Source: Oxalobacteraceae bacterium (lineage in GTDB: Bacteria; Pseudomonadota; Gammaproteobacteria; Burkholderiales; Burkholderiaceae_D). From it: a DNA stretch of 60,456 nt. The stretch spans positions 1-60,456 of the forward strand of contig JAIZVZ010000013.1 in the NCBI GenBank assembly GCA_021768485.1, written 5' to 3'. Shown here one piece after another: positions 52,638 to 59,832 of this stretch. The position numbers were made by a program, and so were the translations under genes. Below the pieces are notes generated by a model, which saw only the letters and a program-made list of their open reading frames with translations, was not told the origin of the DNA and ran no database searches. The first letter of the stretch is position 1; each line of letters starts with the position of its first letter.

Positions 52638-53948
52638 ATGATCCGATTGCCTGTTTTGCTGCCTGTTTTGCTGCGTAATCTGCTGGCTGCGGCCGCGCTT
52701 GTTACAGCCGTTGCCGCCGGCGCTTCCGATACCGTGGTGGCGATCAAGGCCGGCAAGTTGATCGATGTCGAGGCCGCACGCGTGCTGAAAGACCAGGTCA
52801 TCGTGGTCGATGGCGAGCGTATCGTCGGCCTGGGCGACGCTGCCTCGACCGCCATTCCGGCCGGCGCGCGCGTGATCGACCTCTCGGCCTCGACCGTGCT
52901 GCCGGGCCTGATCGATGCCCATACCCATTTGACCGCCAACCCGCATTTGCATGGCTACCTCGAACTGAGCAGTTCCGATATCCGTTCGGCGCTGTACGGC
53001 GTGCGCGCCGCGCGCGACACCCTCAATGCCGGCTTCACCACGGTGCGCAATGTCGGCGCCAGCGGTTTTGGCGACGTCGCGCTGCGCGACGCCATCAATG
53101 ACGGCGATGTGGCCGGGCCGCGCATGCTGGTGGCAACCTATGCGCTGGGTATCAAGGGCGGCCATTGCGACAATAATTTGCTGGCGCCCGAATACAAGGA
53201 TGTCGGCCTGGGCGTGGCCGATGGTCCGTGGGCCGCACGTGCCAAGGTGCGCGAGATGGTCAAATACGGCGCCGACCTGATCAAGATCTGCGCCACCGGC
53301 GGCGTGCTGTCGAAGGGCGACGAGGCCGGCGCCCAGCAGTATACGCTCGAGGAAATGCAGGCCATCGTGCAGGAAGCGCACAAACTCGGGCGCAAGGTCG
53401 CCGCCCACGCGCACGGCGCCAGCGGCATCAAGGATGCGATCCGCGCCGGGGTCGACTCGGTTGAACATGCGAGCCTGATTGATGCCGAAGGGATCCGCAT
53501 GGCGCGCGAAAAAGGCACATTTTTAGTCATGGATATCTATAACGACGATTACATTCTCGGCGAAGGTGAAAAAGCCGGCTTTTTGCCGGAATCGCTGGCC
53601 AAGGAAAAGGCGCTTGGCCAGTTGCAGCGCGACAATTTCCGGCTGGCCCTCAAAGGCGGTGTGCGCATGGCGTTCGGCACCGATGCCGGCGTCTATCCGC
53701 ATGGCGACAACGGTCGCCAGTTTTTCTATATGGTGAAATATGGCATGACGCCGATGCAGGCGATCCAGGCCGCGACGATTCATGGCGCTGAATTGCTTGG
53801 ACGCAAGGATACGGTCGGCAGCCTCAAGATCGGCAAATATGCCGACATCATTGCCGTGAGCGGCGATGCCAGCGTCGATGTCACGCAGCTGGCGGCGGTC
53901 AAATTCGTCATGAAGGGCGGCCAGGTCATCAAAAACGCGGCCCAATAA
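52638..53948 (+). CDS. Secreted amidohydrolase (imidazolonepropionase/Xaa-Pro dipeptidase-like)
   Basis: A 436-residue metal-dependent hydrolase with a signal peptide of about 30 residues (leucine-rich; ends AVAAGAS). Metal ligands are visible: GLIDAHTHLT, the lysine expected to be carboxylated in LIKICATGGV, VAAHAHGASG, VEHASLID and FGTDAGVYPHG. Such exported enzymes often act on dipeptides or lactams; the substrate cannot be named. ATG 52638 starts the signal peptide. The peptide's Pro-Val-Leu-Leu repeat comes from a 12-bp unit duplicated at DNA level. A strong terminator lies about 110 bases downstream. Confidence 0.88.
   Translation: MIRLPVLLPVLLRNLLAAAALVTAVAAGASDTVVAIKAGKLIDVEAARVLKDQVIVVDGERIVGLGDAASTAIPAGARVIDLSASTVLPGLIDAHTHLTANPHLHGYLELSSSDIRSALYGVRAARDTLNAGFTTVRNVGASGFGDVALRDAINDGDVAGPRMLVATYALGIKGGHCDNNLLAPEYKDVGLGVADGPWAARAKVREMVKYGADLIKICATGGVLSKGDEAGAQQYTLEEMQAIVQEAHKLGRKVAAHAHGASGIKDAIRAGVDSVEHASLIDAEGIRMAREKGTFLVMDIYNDDYILGEGEKAGFLPESLAKEKALGQLQRDNFRLALKGGVRMAFGTDAGVYPHGDNGRQFFYMVKYGMTPMQAIQAATIHGAELLGRKDTVGSLKIGKYADIIAVSGDASVDVTQLAAVKFVMKGGQVIKNAAQ
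52649..52684. repeat. 12-bp unit x2-3 inside a signal peptide
   Basis: Two perfect copies of gcctgttttgct and one diverged copy encode part of the amidohydrolase signal peptide in frame. Confidence 0.75.
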
Positions 53949-54030
53949 ATAGGCTTGGGGGCGATTGCGGCGCCCCGATCGGAGGCCGGCGAGGGCGGCG
54001 CCTTGTAAGCGAGTGTGAACCGCCTGTACA

Positions 54031-54052
54031 AGTGGCTTAAAAGTGGCTTAAA
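54031..54052. repeat. 11-bp direct repeat x2
   Basis: The unit agtggcttaaa occurs twice in a row just before the terminator. Confidence 0.7.
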
Positions 54053-54056
54053 TGAG

Positions 54057-54094
54057 ATAGCGATGTTCGCCTGGCGGGCATCGCTATTTTTTTT
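54057..54094 (+). terminator. Terminator after amidohydrolase gene
   Basis: A 9-bp stem (atagcgatg/catcgctat) with a GC inner helix is followed by eight T residues. Confidence 0.93.
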
Positions 54095-54420
54095 GCCTGT
54101 TTTTCCTCGATGAGGGCCATCGGGCAGGGCGCGTCGCGTACGCCGGCTCCAGCGAGCGCCGCCCGAAACTATTTTCAAGGCGGCGAATTGGTAAAAATGT
54201 GATTTTAAATGGCGAAATTCATTATCAATCTATTATTTACTTGTGAATTCGGTAATTCTATTGTGGCGCCGTTGTTACATTTCGCCATACTTCCGGTAAA
54301 AAAATTTGAGAAATCCCCCAATAATTTAATTTTTTTATGGGTTTTTGCAGTGTTTTTGAAGCATTTTTTCTTGTCATCGAGTCATTAAAAATCTTTTTTC
54401 AATATTTTTTAAAAAAAGCC

Positions 54421-54447
54421 TAAAGTTTTCAAAAACGCTGCCGATAC
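54421..54447 (+). promoter_or_regulatory. Sigma-28 (FliA) promoter P1 upstream of flhD
   Basis: TAAAGTTT, an 11-base spacer and GCCGATAC match the FliA consensus (TAAAGTTT, 11 bases, GCCGATAA) at 15 of 16 positions. It points toward flhD, 391 bases away. Confidence 0.75.
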
Positions 54448-54497
54448 CTCACTTAAGGAAGACGGAAAAAATAATTAAAAATATTTTCTTCGAACCC

Positions 54498-54524
54498 TAA
54501 AGTTTTTCAAAACTGGGCCGTTAA
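54498..54524 (+). promoter_or_regulatory. Sigma-28 (FliA) promoter P2 upstream of flhD
   Basis: TAAAGTTT, an 11-base spacer and GCCGTTAA match at 15 of 16 positions, 77 bases after P1 in the same direction. Confidence 0.75.
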
Positions 54525-54554
54525 CAGAGTGAAGAATGCGAATTTCAGGTCTCG

Positions 54555-54589
54555 ACTTTTTTAAAATCACTCCTCGTTTTTAAAAAAGT
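54555..54589. repeat. AT-rich 12-bp inverted repeat
   Basis: acttttttaaaa and its exact complement are separated by 11 bases, a little downstream of P2; it could be an RNA hairpin or a protein site. Confidence 0.65.
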
Positions 54590-54682
54590 AGGCAAGAAAA
54601 CCAGTGCAATGCTGGCAACAAAAAAATTGCTAAAAATCATTTCAATTCCGCCAGGAAATCTGGTGTCGAACTAATGCTACCC

Positions 54683-54703
54683 ATCGTTTGTAAGACAAAC
54701 GAT
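54683..54703. repeat. 9-bp hairpin upstream of flhD
   Basis: atcgtttgt and acaaacgat pair perfectly around a 3-base loop, 135 bases before flhD. No T-run follows. Confidence 0.55.
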
Positions 54704-54837
54704 GACAGGTGGCGCATGTCGCTTGCCGACATAAAATACAGTGTCTTCCCTATTTGCTAAAGCTGAGGTCACCTTCAGAATGTATCTCATCGGCAATGCG
54801 AACAGCATGTCGTGAGACCCAAAACGAGGAGATGAAG

Positions 54838-55155
54838 ATGACTGCAAACGATATGATGGCCGAGATTCGTGATGCCAATTTGAGCTATTTGATGTTGGCA
54901 CAACAAATGATTCGTTCGGATAAAGCCACAGCCATTTTCCGACTCGGTGTCAGTCAAGAAATTGCAGACCTGCTCGAAAACATGAGCAACTCCCAGATTT
55001 TGAAATTGGCCAGCGCCAATATGATGTTGGCCCGCTTCCGCTTCGATGATGGCGCCATTCTCGGAATGTTGACCCATAACAACAAAGACCGGGTCCTGGC
55101 GCAGTCGCATGCCGCCATCCTGATGGCTGGTCAGCCGATTGAAGACATTGCATAA
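54838..55155 (+). CDS. flhD: Flagellar master regulator FlhD
   Basis: A 105-residue protein that forms FlhD4C2 with FlhC to activate flagellar class 2 promoters. It opens MTANDMMAEIRDANLSYLML, like FlhD of betaproteobacteria, and has SDKATAIFRLGVSQEIADLL. The start is ATG 54838, since AGGAG is well spaced for it; the ATG at 54832 touches the ribosome site. flhC follows after 64 bases. Its upstream region holds two FliA-like promoters, which would feed back on this master operon. Its 3' end is duplicated as a 13-bp repeat. Confidence 0.95.
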   Translation: MTANDMMAEIRDANLSYLMLAQQMIRSDKATAIFRLGVSQEIADLLENMSNSQILKLASANMMLARFRFDDGAILGMLTHNNKDRVLAQSHAAILMAGQPIEDIA

Positions 55156-55172
55156 AGAAATTGCATAAATAC
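55147..55172 (+). repeat. 13-bp direct repeat x2 spanning the flhD stop
   Basis: attgcataaagaa, which contains the last codons and stop of flhD, is repeated as attgcataaatac. Confidence 0.75.
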
Positions 55173-55219
55173 GCATTGTCTAAAAACAAACAATTGTATC
55201 GGTAACAGGGGAAGCGGAA

Positions 55220-55777
55220 ATGGCAAAGAAAAGCGTGGTGACGGAAGCACAGGAAATCGGACTGGCAATTCAGTTGATTAATCTTGGTGCTCGGCTGCAA
55301 TTGCTGGAATCGGAAACTTCGCTGTCGCGTGAACGATTGCTGAAGCTGTACAAGGAATTGAAGGGGGTTTCGCCGCCTAAAGGCATGTTGCCGTTTTCGA
55401 TAGACTGGTTCATCACCTGGCAACCGAATATCCATTCCTCGATTTTCATCGGCATCCACAAATATCTGGTCGAGCACGCCGGTGTCTCGGGTATCGAGGC
55501 GATCATGAAGGCTTATCGCCTGTATCTGGAACAAGTGCCTTATACGGCAGGCGAAGAACCGGTCTTGTCGCTGACGCGCGCCTGGACGCTGGTGCGCTTT
55601 TTCAGCAGTAATATGCTGTCGACCGCCTGCTGCACCAAATGCTCGGGCAATTTCGTGGTCCACTGCTTCGACCTGAACGAAGACTATGTATGCGGCCTGT
55701 GCCATATGCCATCGCGCGCCGGCAAGACCAAAAAAGTCAAAGAAGCCCGCGCCGAAGCGGCATTATTGAGTGCTTGA
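55220..55777 (+). CDS. flhC: Flagellar master regulator FlhC
   Basis: A 185-residue DNA-binding partner of FlhD. The zinc site is clear, with cysteines in TACCTKCSGNFVVHC and DYVCGLCHMP. The N-terminal part (EIGLAIQLINLGARLQLLES) is typical. ATG 55220 has GGGGAAG before it. A membrane methyltransferase gene, then motA, follow on the same strand. Confidence 0.96.
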   Translation: MAKKSVVTEAQEIGLAIQLINLGARLQLLESETSLSRERLLKLYKELKGVSPPKGMLPFSIDWFITWQPNIHSSIFIGIHKYLVEHAGVSGIEAIMKAYRLYLEQVPYTAGEEPVLSLTRAWTLVRFFSSNMLSTACCTKCSGNFVVHCFDLNEDYVCGLCHMPSRAGKTKKVKEARAEAALLSA

Positions 55778-55815
55778 TGTTGCGCGCTTGATGCCGCTCT
55801 GTTTGCCGCACTTCC

Positions 55816-56571
55816 ATGCTTAAGACGCCGGCCGTCCACGCGCTGGCGATCCAGATTTTTTGCGCCATTATATTGCTGCTGCTGGGCAGCATCATGGCCT
55901 CCACTCCCTATCCGCTGCAATTTACCTATCTGACGCTGGCCCTGAGCCAGGGCTTGCTCGCCGGCCTGATCTCGCGCTGGCGCCGGCTCGCCTGGTGGTG
56001 GATCGTCATGCAATTCCTGTTTCCGGTGGCGCTGCTGGCGACGCTGGGCCTGCACTTGCCGCCGGCCTTGTTTTTAGGCGTTTTCCTCTTTCTCTTATTG
56101 TTGTACTGGACGACATTTCGTACGCAAGTGCCATTTTATCCATCCGGTCCGGCCGTCTGGGAGGCGGTGGCGGCCTTGTTGCCGGCGTCGCCAGCGATTC
56201 GCGTCATCGATATCGGTAGCGGACTCGGCGGCCTGGTCCTTGATTTGAGCCGGCGCCGCCCGGAAAGCGTGATCGAGGGGATCGAATCGGCGCCGATGCC
56301 CTGGATGATTAGCCGGGTCCAGGCCTTGCTGGGCCGCAGCCGTGCGCAATTTTTGTTGGGCAATTACGAAAAACTCGATTTCTCCGAGTACGATGTTGTT
56401 TTTTGTTACCTGTCGCCGGCGGCGATGGATGCCTTGTGGCGCAAGGCAAAGGCGGAAATGCGTCCCGGCAGTTTACTTATCAGTTTTGAATTTTCCATCC
56501 CATCTCAGCAATCTTCCTTGTCCATTCCCATAGGTAACGCAGGTAAAAATCTTTACTGCTGGTATTTTTAA
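55816..56571 (+). CDS. Membrane-anchored SAM-dependent methyltransferase
   Basis: A 251-residue protein. The first ~100 residues are three or four hydrophobic helices (ALAIQIFCAIILLLLGSIMA; LFLGVFLFLLLLYW). The rest is a class I methyltransferase fold, with the SAM motif VIDIGSGLGGLVLDL and EGIESAPMP as motif II. The domain is short, ending soon after the fourth strand region (DVVFCYLSP). The substrate is unknown. It sits between flhC and motA on the same strand, 38 bases after flhC, so it is probably part of the motility operon; modification of a membrane or envelope component is a guess. No clear ribosome site precedes ATG 55816. Confidence 0.8.
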   Translation: MLKTPAVHALAIQIFCAIILLLLGSIMASTPYPLQFTYLTLALSQGLLAGLISRWRRLAWWWIVMQFLFPVALLATLGLHLPPALFLGVFLFLLLLYWTTFRTQVPFYPSGPAVWEAVAALLPASPAIRVIDIGSGLGGLVLDLSRRRPESVIEGIESAPMPWMISRVQALLGRSRAQFLLGNYEKLDFSEYDVVFCYLSPAAMDALWRKAKAEMRPGSLLISFEFSIPSQQSSLSIPIGNAGKNLYCWYF

Positions 56572-56774
56572 TTTGCCACACCTTTATTTACTTGCTCCTA
56601 TCGCTTACTCAAGCTATTGTGTTTCCTGACGTTATTTGTCTAGCTTTAACAAAAATTTTTAACCTATTCGCTGGAATTTGTTGCAAAATGTAATTAGTCG
56701 CGAATTTACCAAATTCAACAGATATTGTTTAAAATTGTAAATAGCGGTATTACTTTATATGGGAGTACGTACTC

Positions 56775-57635
56775 TTGTTAGTCATTCTTGGATATATAGT
56801 CGTCTGTGCGTCGGTGTTTGGTGGCTTCGCCCTTGCGGGTGGGCATCTGGCCGCGCTGATGCAACCTCTGGAGTTGTTGATGATCGGTGGCGCCGCGGTC
56901 GGCGCGCTCATCGTCGGCAATACCGGGAAAACTCTCAAGGCCACCCTGAAGGCCTTGCCGACCCTGTTGAAAGGCTCGAAATACACGCGCGACCTGTATA
57001 TGGAGTTGATGTCGCTGCTGTTCGAAATTCTGAGCAAGGTCCGCAAGGAAGGCTTGATGTCGATCGAAGGCGACATCGATGCGCCGGAAGCCAGCCCCTT
57101 ATTCAGTAAGTATCCGGACGTGCTGTCGGATCACCATGTGATCGAATTTCTGACCGACTATTTGCGGCTGATGGTGTCCGGGAATATGGATGCGTTCCAG
57201 ATCGAAAATTTGATGGATAATGAACTCGAAACCCATCACCATGAAGGCGCGGTGCCGGCCCATGTGCTGGCCAAGCTCGGCGATGCCATGCCGGCCCTCG
57301 GTATTGTCGCTTGCGTGATGGGGGTGGTGCACACGATGGAATCGGTCGGCATGCCGCCGTCCGAGCTCGGCCTGCTGATTGCGCACGCGCTGGTAGGTAC
57401 CTTTTTGGGTATTTTACTGTCCTACGGTTTTGTTGGTCCGCTGGCAACACTGCTCGAGCAAAAACTCGATGAATCGTCGAAGATGTTCCAATGCGTGAAG
57501 GTAACCTTGCTGGCCAGCCTGAACGGCTATGCGCCGGCGCTGGCCGTCGAATTTGGCCGCAAAGTCCTGTTCTCGACCGAGCGTCCGACATTCTCTGAAC
57601 TCGAAGACCACATCAAGAAATCGAAGAGCAAGTAA
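56775..57635 (+). CDS. motA: Flagellar stator protein MotA
   Basis: A 286-residue stator subunit with four membrane helices; with MotB it forms the proton channel that drives the flagellum. It begins LVILGYIVVCASVFGGFAL; the cytoplasmic loop carries the charged residues that touch FliG; GDAMPALGIVACVMGVVHTM and FLGILLSYGFVGPLATLLEQ are the last helices, with the conserved prolines. The start is TTG 56775, after GGGAG; no ATG is available in frame nearby. The spacer before it is AT-rich and probably has its own promoter. The stop lies in a 10-bp array. Confidence 0.95.
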   Translation: MLVILGYIVVCASVFGGFALAGGHLAALMQPLELLMIGGAAVGALIVGNTGKTLKATLKALPTLLKGSKYTRDLYMELMSLLFEILSKVRKEGLMSIEGDIDAPEASPLFSKYPDVLSDHHVIEFLTDYLRLMVSGNMDAFQIENLMDNELETHHHEGAVPAHVLAKLGDAMPALGIVACVMGVVHTMESVGMPPSELGLLIAHALVGTFLGILLSYGFVGPLATLLEQKLDESSKMFQCVKVTLLASLNGYAPALAVEFGRKVLFSTERPTFSELEDHIKKSKSK

Positions 57636-57665
57636 GTATAAATAAGCACAAATAAGAGCAAATAA
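57626..57665 (+). repeat. 10-bp tandem array x4 spanning the motA stop
   Basis: Units gagcaagtaa (coding end and stop of motA), gtataaataa, gcacaaataa and gagcaaataa. Confidence 0.8.
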
Positions 57666-57802
57666 GAGTGGATGGAAGCAAGCGGGCGCATGGCGGCGCA
57701 ATTGTGAACAGTGTGCGCTGCGTGCTATGATTCAATGTTGCAAAAAAGAAATTTAAACGGCATTTCAACGAAGCCTCAACAGCTTCAACGAAACTTCAAC
57801 GC

Positions 57803-57832
57803 ACTAAGCGAGATTAAGCGAGATTAAGCGAG
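57803..57832 (+). repeat. 10-bp tandem array x3 in the motB leader
   Basis: Units actaagcgag, attaagcgag and attaagcgag end six bases before the motB start and occupy the place of its ribosome site (GCGAGA, GACAAGC). Confidence 0.85.
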
Positions 57833-57838
57833 ACAAGC

Positions 57839-58765
57839 ATGGCCGAAGAAGGTCTACGACCGATCATAGTAAAACGGATCAAGAAGAGCGGCGGCGGTCA
57901 CCATGGCGGCGCCTGGAAGATTGCGTACGCCGACCTTGTGACGGCGATGATGGCGTTCTTTCTGTTGATGTGGCTGCTGGGTTCGACCAGCAAGGGCGAT
58001 TTGAACGGGATCGCCGAGTTCTTTCAACAGCCTTTAAAGCTGAGCATGATCGGGGGCCCCGGCAGTGGCAGCAGTTCCAGCATCTTGCAAGGCGGTGGAC
58101 AGGATTTGACGAAAAAGGCCGGCGAAGTCAGAAAAGGGAACGATGAGCCGCAAAAGAAAAGCTATGATCTGAAGGCGGCCCGCGCCGAGCTGGAAAAGAT
58201 TGAGGCGCAGCATTTGCAAGCGTTGAAGTCGCGTATTGAAGCGGCCATCGAATCGAATCCTTCCCTGAAGGCGTTCAAAAAGCAGCTTTTGCTCGACATT
58301 ACCAGCGAGGGTTTGCGGATTCAGATTGTCGACGACAAGAACCGGCCGATGTTCGCGCTGGCCAAGGCCGAACTGCAACCGTACACGCGCGATATTTTGC
58401 GTGAAATCGGCGTGGTCTTGAACGACGTGCCCAATCGCATCGGCCTGTCTGGTCATACCGATTCAAGCCCGTATATGAACGGTGACCGCGGCTACAGCAA
58501 CTGGGAATTGTCGGCCGACCGCGCCAATGCTTCACGGCGCGAATTGATTGCCGGCGGCATGCAGGAAAATAAAGTATTGCGGGTGGTGGGGCTGGCCGGC
58601 GCGGCCAATCTCGACAAGGCCGATCCGTTCAATCCGATCAATCGCCGCATCAGCATTTTGGTGATGAACAAGCGCACCGAAGATATCGTGCTGCGCGACG
58701 GCGCCACACTCGATTTTGAAAACGCCGCGCCTGGCGCATCCGGGCCAGCGGCGGGCGCCAAATAG
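57839..58765 (+). CDS. motB: Flagellar stator protein MotB
   Basis: A 308-residue stator subunit with one membrane helix and a periplasmic OmpA-like peptidoglycan-binding domain. The proton-carrying aspartate is Asp32 in AYADLVTAMMAFFLLMWLLG. The plug region follows, and the OmpA domain (about 150-285) shows GLSGHTDSSPYMNGDRGYSN and NRRISILVM. ATG 57839 directly follows the 10-bp array. Pairs with motA 203 bases upstream. Confidence 0.96.
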   Translation: MAEEGLRPIIVKRIKKSGGGHHGGAWKIAYADLVTAMMAFFLLMWLLGSTSKGDLNGIAEFFQQPLKLSMIGGPGSGSSSSILQGGGQDLTKKAGEVRKGNDEPQKKSYDLKAARAELEKIEAQHLQALKSRIEAAIESNPSLKAFKKQLLLDITSEGLRIQIVDDKNRPMFALAKAELQPYTRDILREIGVVLNDVPNRIGLSGHTDSSPYMNGDRGYSNWELSADRANASRRELIAGGMQENKVLRVVGLAGAANLDKADPFNPINRRISILVMNKRTEDIVLRDGATLDFENAAPGASGPAAGAK

Positions 58766-58820
58766 GGCGGCGGCAGCGGCGGTATTTTGTACGAATACGC
58801 TTGACTTGAGGGATAGTGTA

Positions 58821-59369
58821 ATGGTTCGTAAGATAATGTTGAGTTCCCATGTGAAGCGCCTGTTGTCAGGCGTGTCGGATCATGGCATTCGGCATCTGAC
58901 TGAAGTGGAAACGGACCTGGTGCAGACGGCCCTGTTGCTGACGGAGGCGATCGAAAAACTCGGCGCCAGTTTTCTGGAAATTCATGCGCTGGCTTCGGCG
59001 CAACAGGAAACGATGAATCTGTTGTTGGCTGGCGGTACGCCTAGCGAAGAGCAAATCGCCGGCATCAAGTCGATGCAGGTCGAAATGGACAGGCAAATCA
59101 GTACTGTGATCACGAGCTTGCAGTTTCAAGACATGACCAGTCAGTTGCTTGATCGTAGTCAAAAACGCGTGACGGGATTGCGCGAATTTCTGGCCACTCT
59201 GGGAACGCATGGTGCCGGTCTGCATATGGGCTCGGACAACGATGAGATGGTCGAATTATTGAAACGAATTAGTGTTGCATTAGCAATTCAAAGCATGGAA
59301 TTAAAAAGCGTATTGCGCAAGGCTGTCCATCAGCAACATCTGGAAGCCGGCGACGTCGATTTGTTTTAA
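58821..59369 (+). CDS. CheZ-like CheY-P phosphatase
   Basis: A 182-residue helical protein. The central motif LQFQDMTSQLLDRSQKRV keeps the CheZ catalytic Asp and the Gln four residues later, and the C terminus could be the CheY-binding tail. It is shorter than enteric CheZ (about 214). ATG 58821 is supported by GAGGGA upstream; the frame is open further left without homology. cheY follows at once, supporting a role in dephosphorylating CheY-P. A second, more canonical cheZ could exist elsewhere. Confidence 0.83.
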   Translation: MVRKIMLSSHVKRLLSGVSDHGIRHLTEVETDLVQTALLLTEAIEKLGASFLEIHALASAQQETMNLLLAGGTPSEEQIAGIKSMQVEMDRQISTVITSLQFQDMTSQLLDRSQKRVTGLREFLATLGTHGAGLHMGSDNDEMVELLKRISVALAIQSMELKSVLRKAVHQQHLEAGDVDLF

Positions 59370-59417
59370 AAATAAACACGGGCATCTTGCCCGCAATTAC
59401 AGACAGCGAGAGTGGAA

Positions 59418-59783
59418 ATGGCTAAGACGATACTTGCAGTGGACGATTCGAGTTCCTTGCGCCAGATGGTGGCTTTCAGCTTGAAGGCGGCCGGCTATCT
59501 GGTGATTGAAGCTGTCGACGGGCAAGATGGCCTGGAGAAAGCCAAGCAGCAGACGGTCGATCTGGTGTTGACCGACCAAAACATGCCACGCATGGATGGC
59601 TTGTCGCTGATTAAATTATTGCGCGGCATTTCCAGCTATCAAAAAGTGCCAATTCTGATGCTGACCACCGAATCGAGCGATGAAATGAAAGCCAAGGGGC
59701 GCGCTGCCGGCGCCAATGGCTGGCTGGTCAAGCCCTTCGATCCGCAACGCCTGATCGAAGTGGTCAAAAAAGTGATCGGTTGA
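59418..59783 (+). CDS. cheY: CheY-type response regulator
   Basis: A 121-residue single-domain receiver. The acidic pair is Asp9-Asp10 in ILAVDDSSSL, the phosphorylated residue Asp53 in VLTDQNMPRMDG, the switch threonine in MLTTESS, and the lysine in WLVKPFDP. ATG 59418 is used; a GTG two codons earlier is in frame. Sits between the CheZ-like gene and cheA, so it is the likely target of both. Confidence 0.93.
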   Translation: MAKTILAVDDSSSLRQMVAFSLKAAGYLVIEAVDGQDGLEKAKQQTVDLVLTDQNMPRMDGLSLIKLLRGISSYQKVPILMLTTESSDEMKAKGRAAGANGWLVKPFDPQRLIEVVKKVIG

Positions 59784-59832
59784 TGTGCGGCCTGTCGACG
59801 TTGGCGCACGATGAAATAAATGAGGTGTATTG

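Larger units (their letters stand above)
53949..54837. other. Long AT-rich regulatory region upstream of flhD
   Basis: 889 bases. The left part holds an 11-bp duplication and the amidohydrolase terminator. From about 54180 to 54660 the DNA is strikingly AT-rich for this genome, with many A and T tracts, two tandem sigma-28-like promoters and a 12-bp inverted repeat. No gene is supported; a 15-codon frame (54536-54583) is noted but not called. Confidence 0.75.

Noticed and set aside
50556-53468. 970-codon minus-strand frame across htpG and the amidohydrolase gene
   Set aside because: Antisense to two unmistakable genes, crosses the htpG terminator, and has no domain or ribosome site.
54536-54583. 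15-codon frame just after sigma-28 promoter P2
   Set aside because: Could be a leader peptide, but there is no strong ribosome site and so short a frame is expected by chance.
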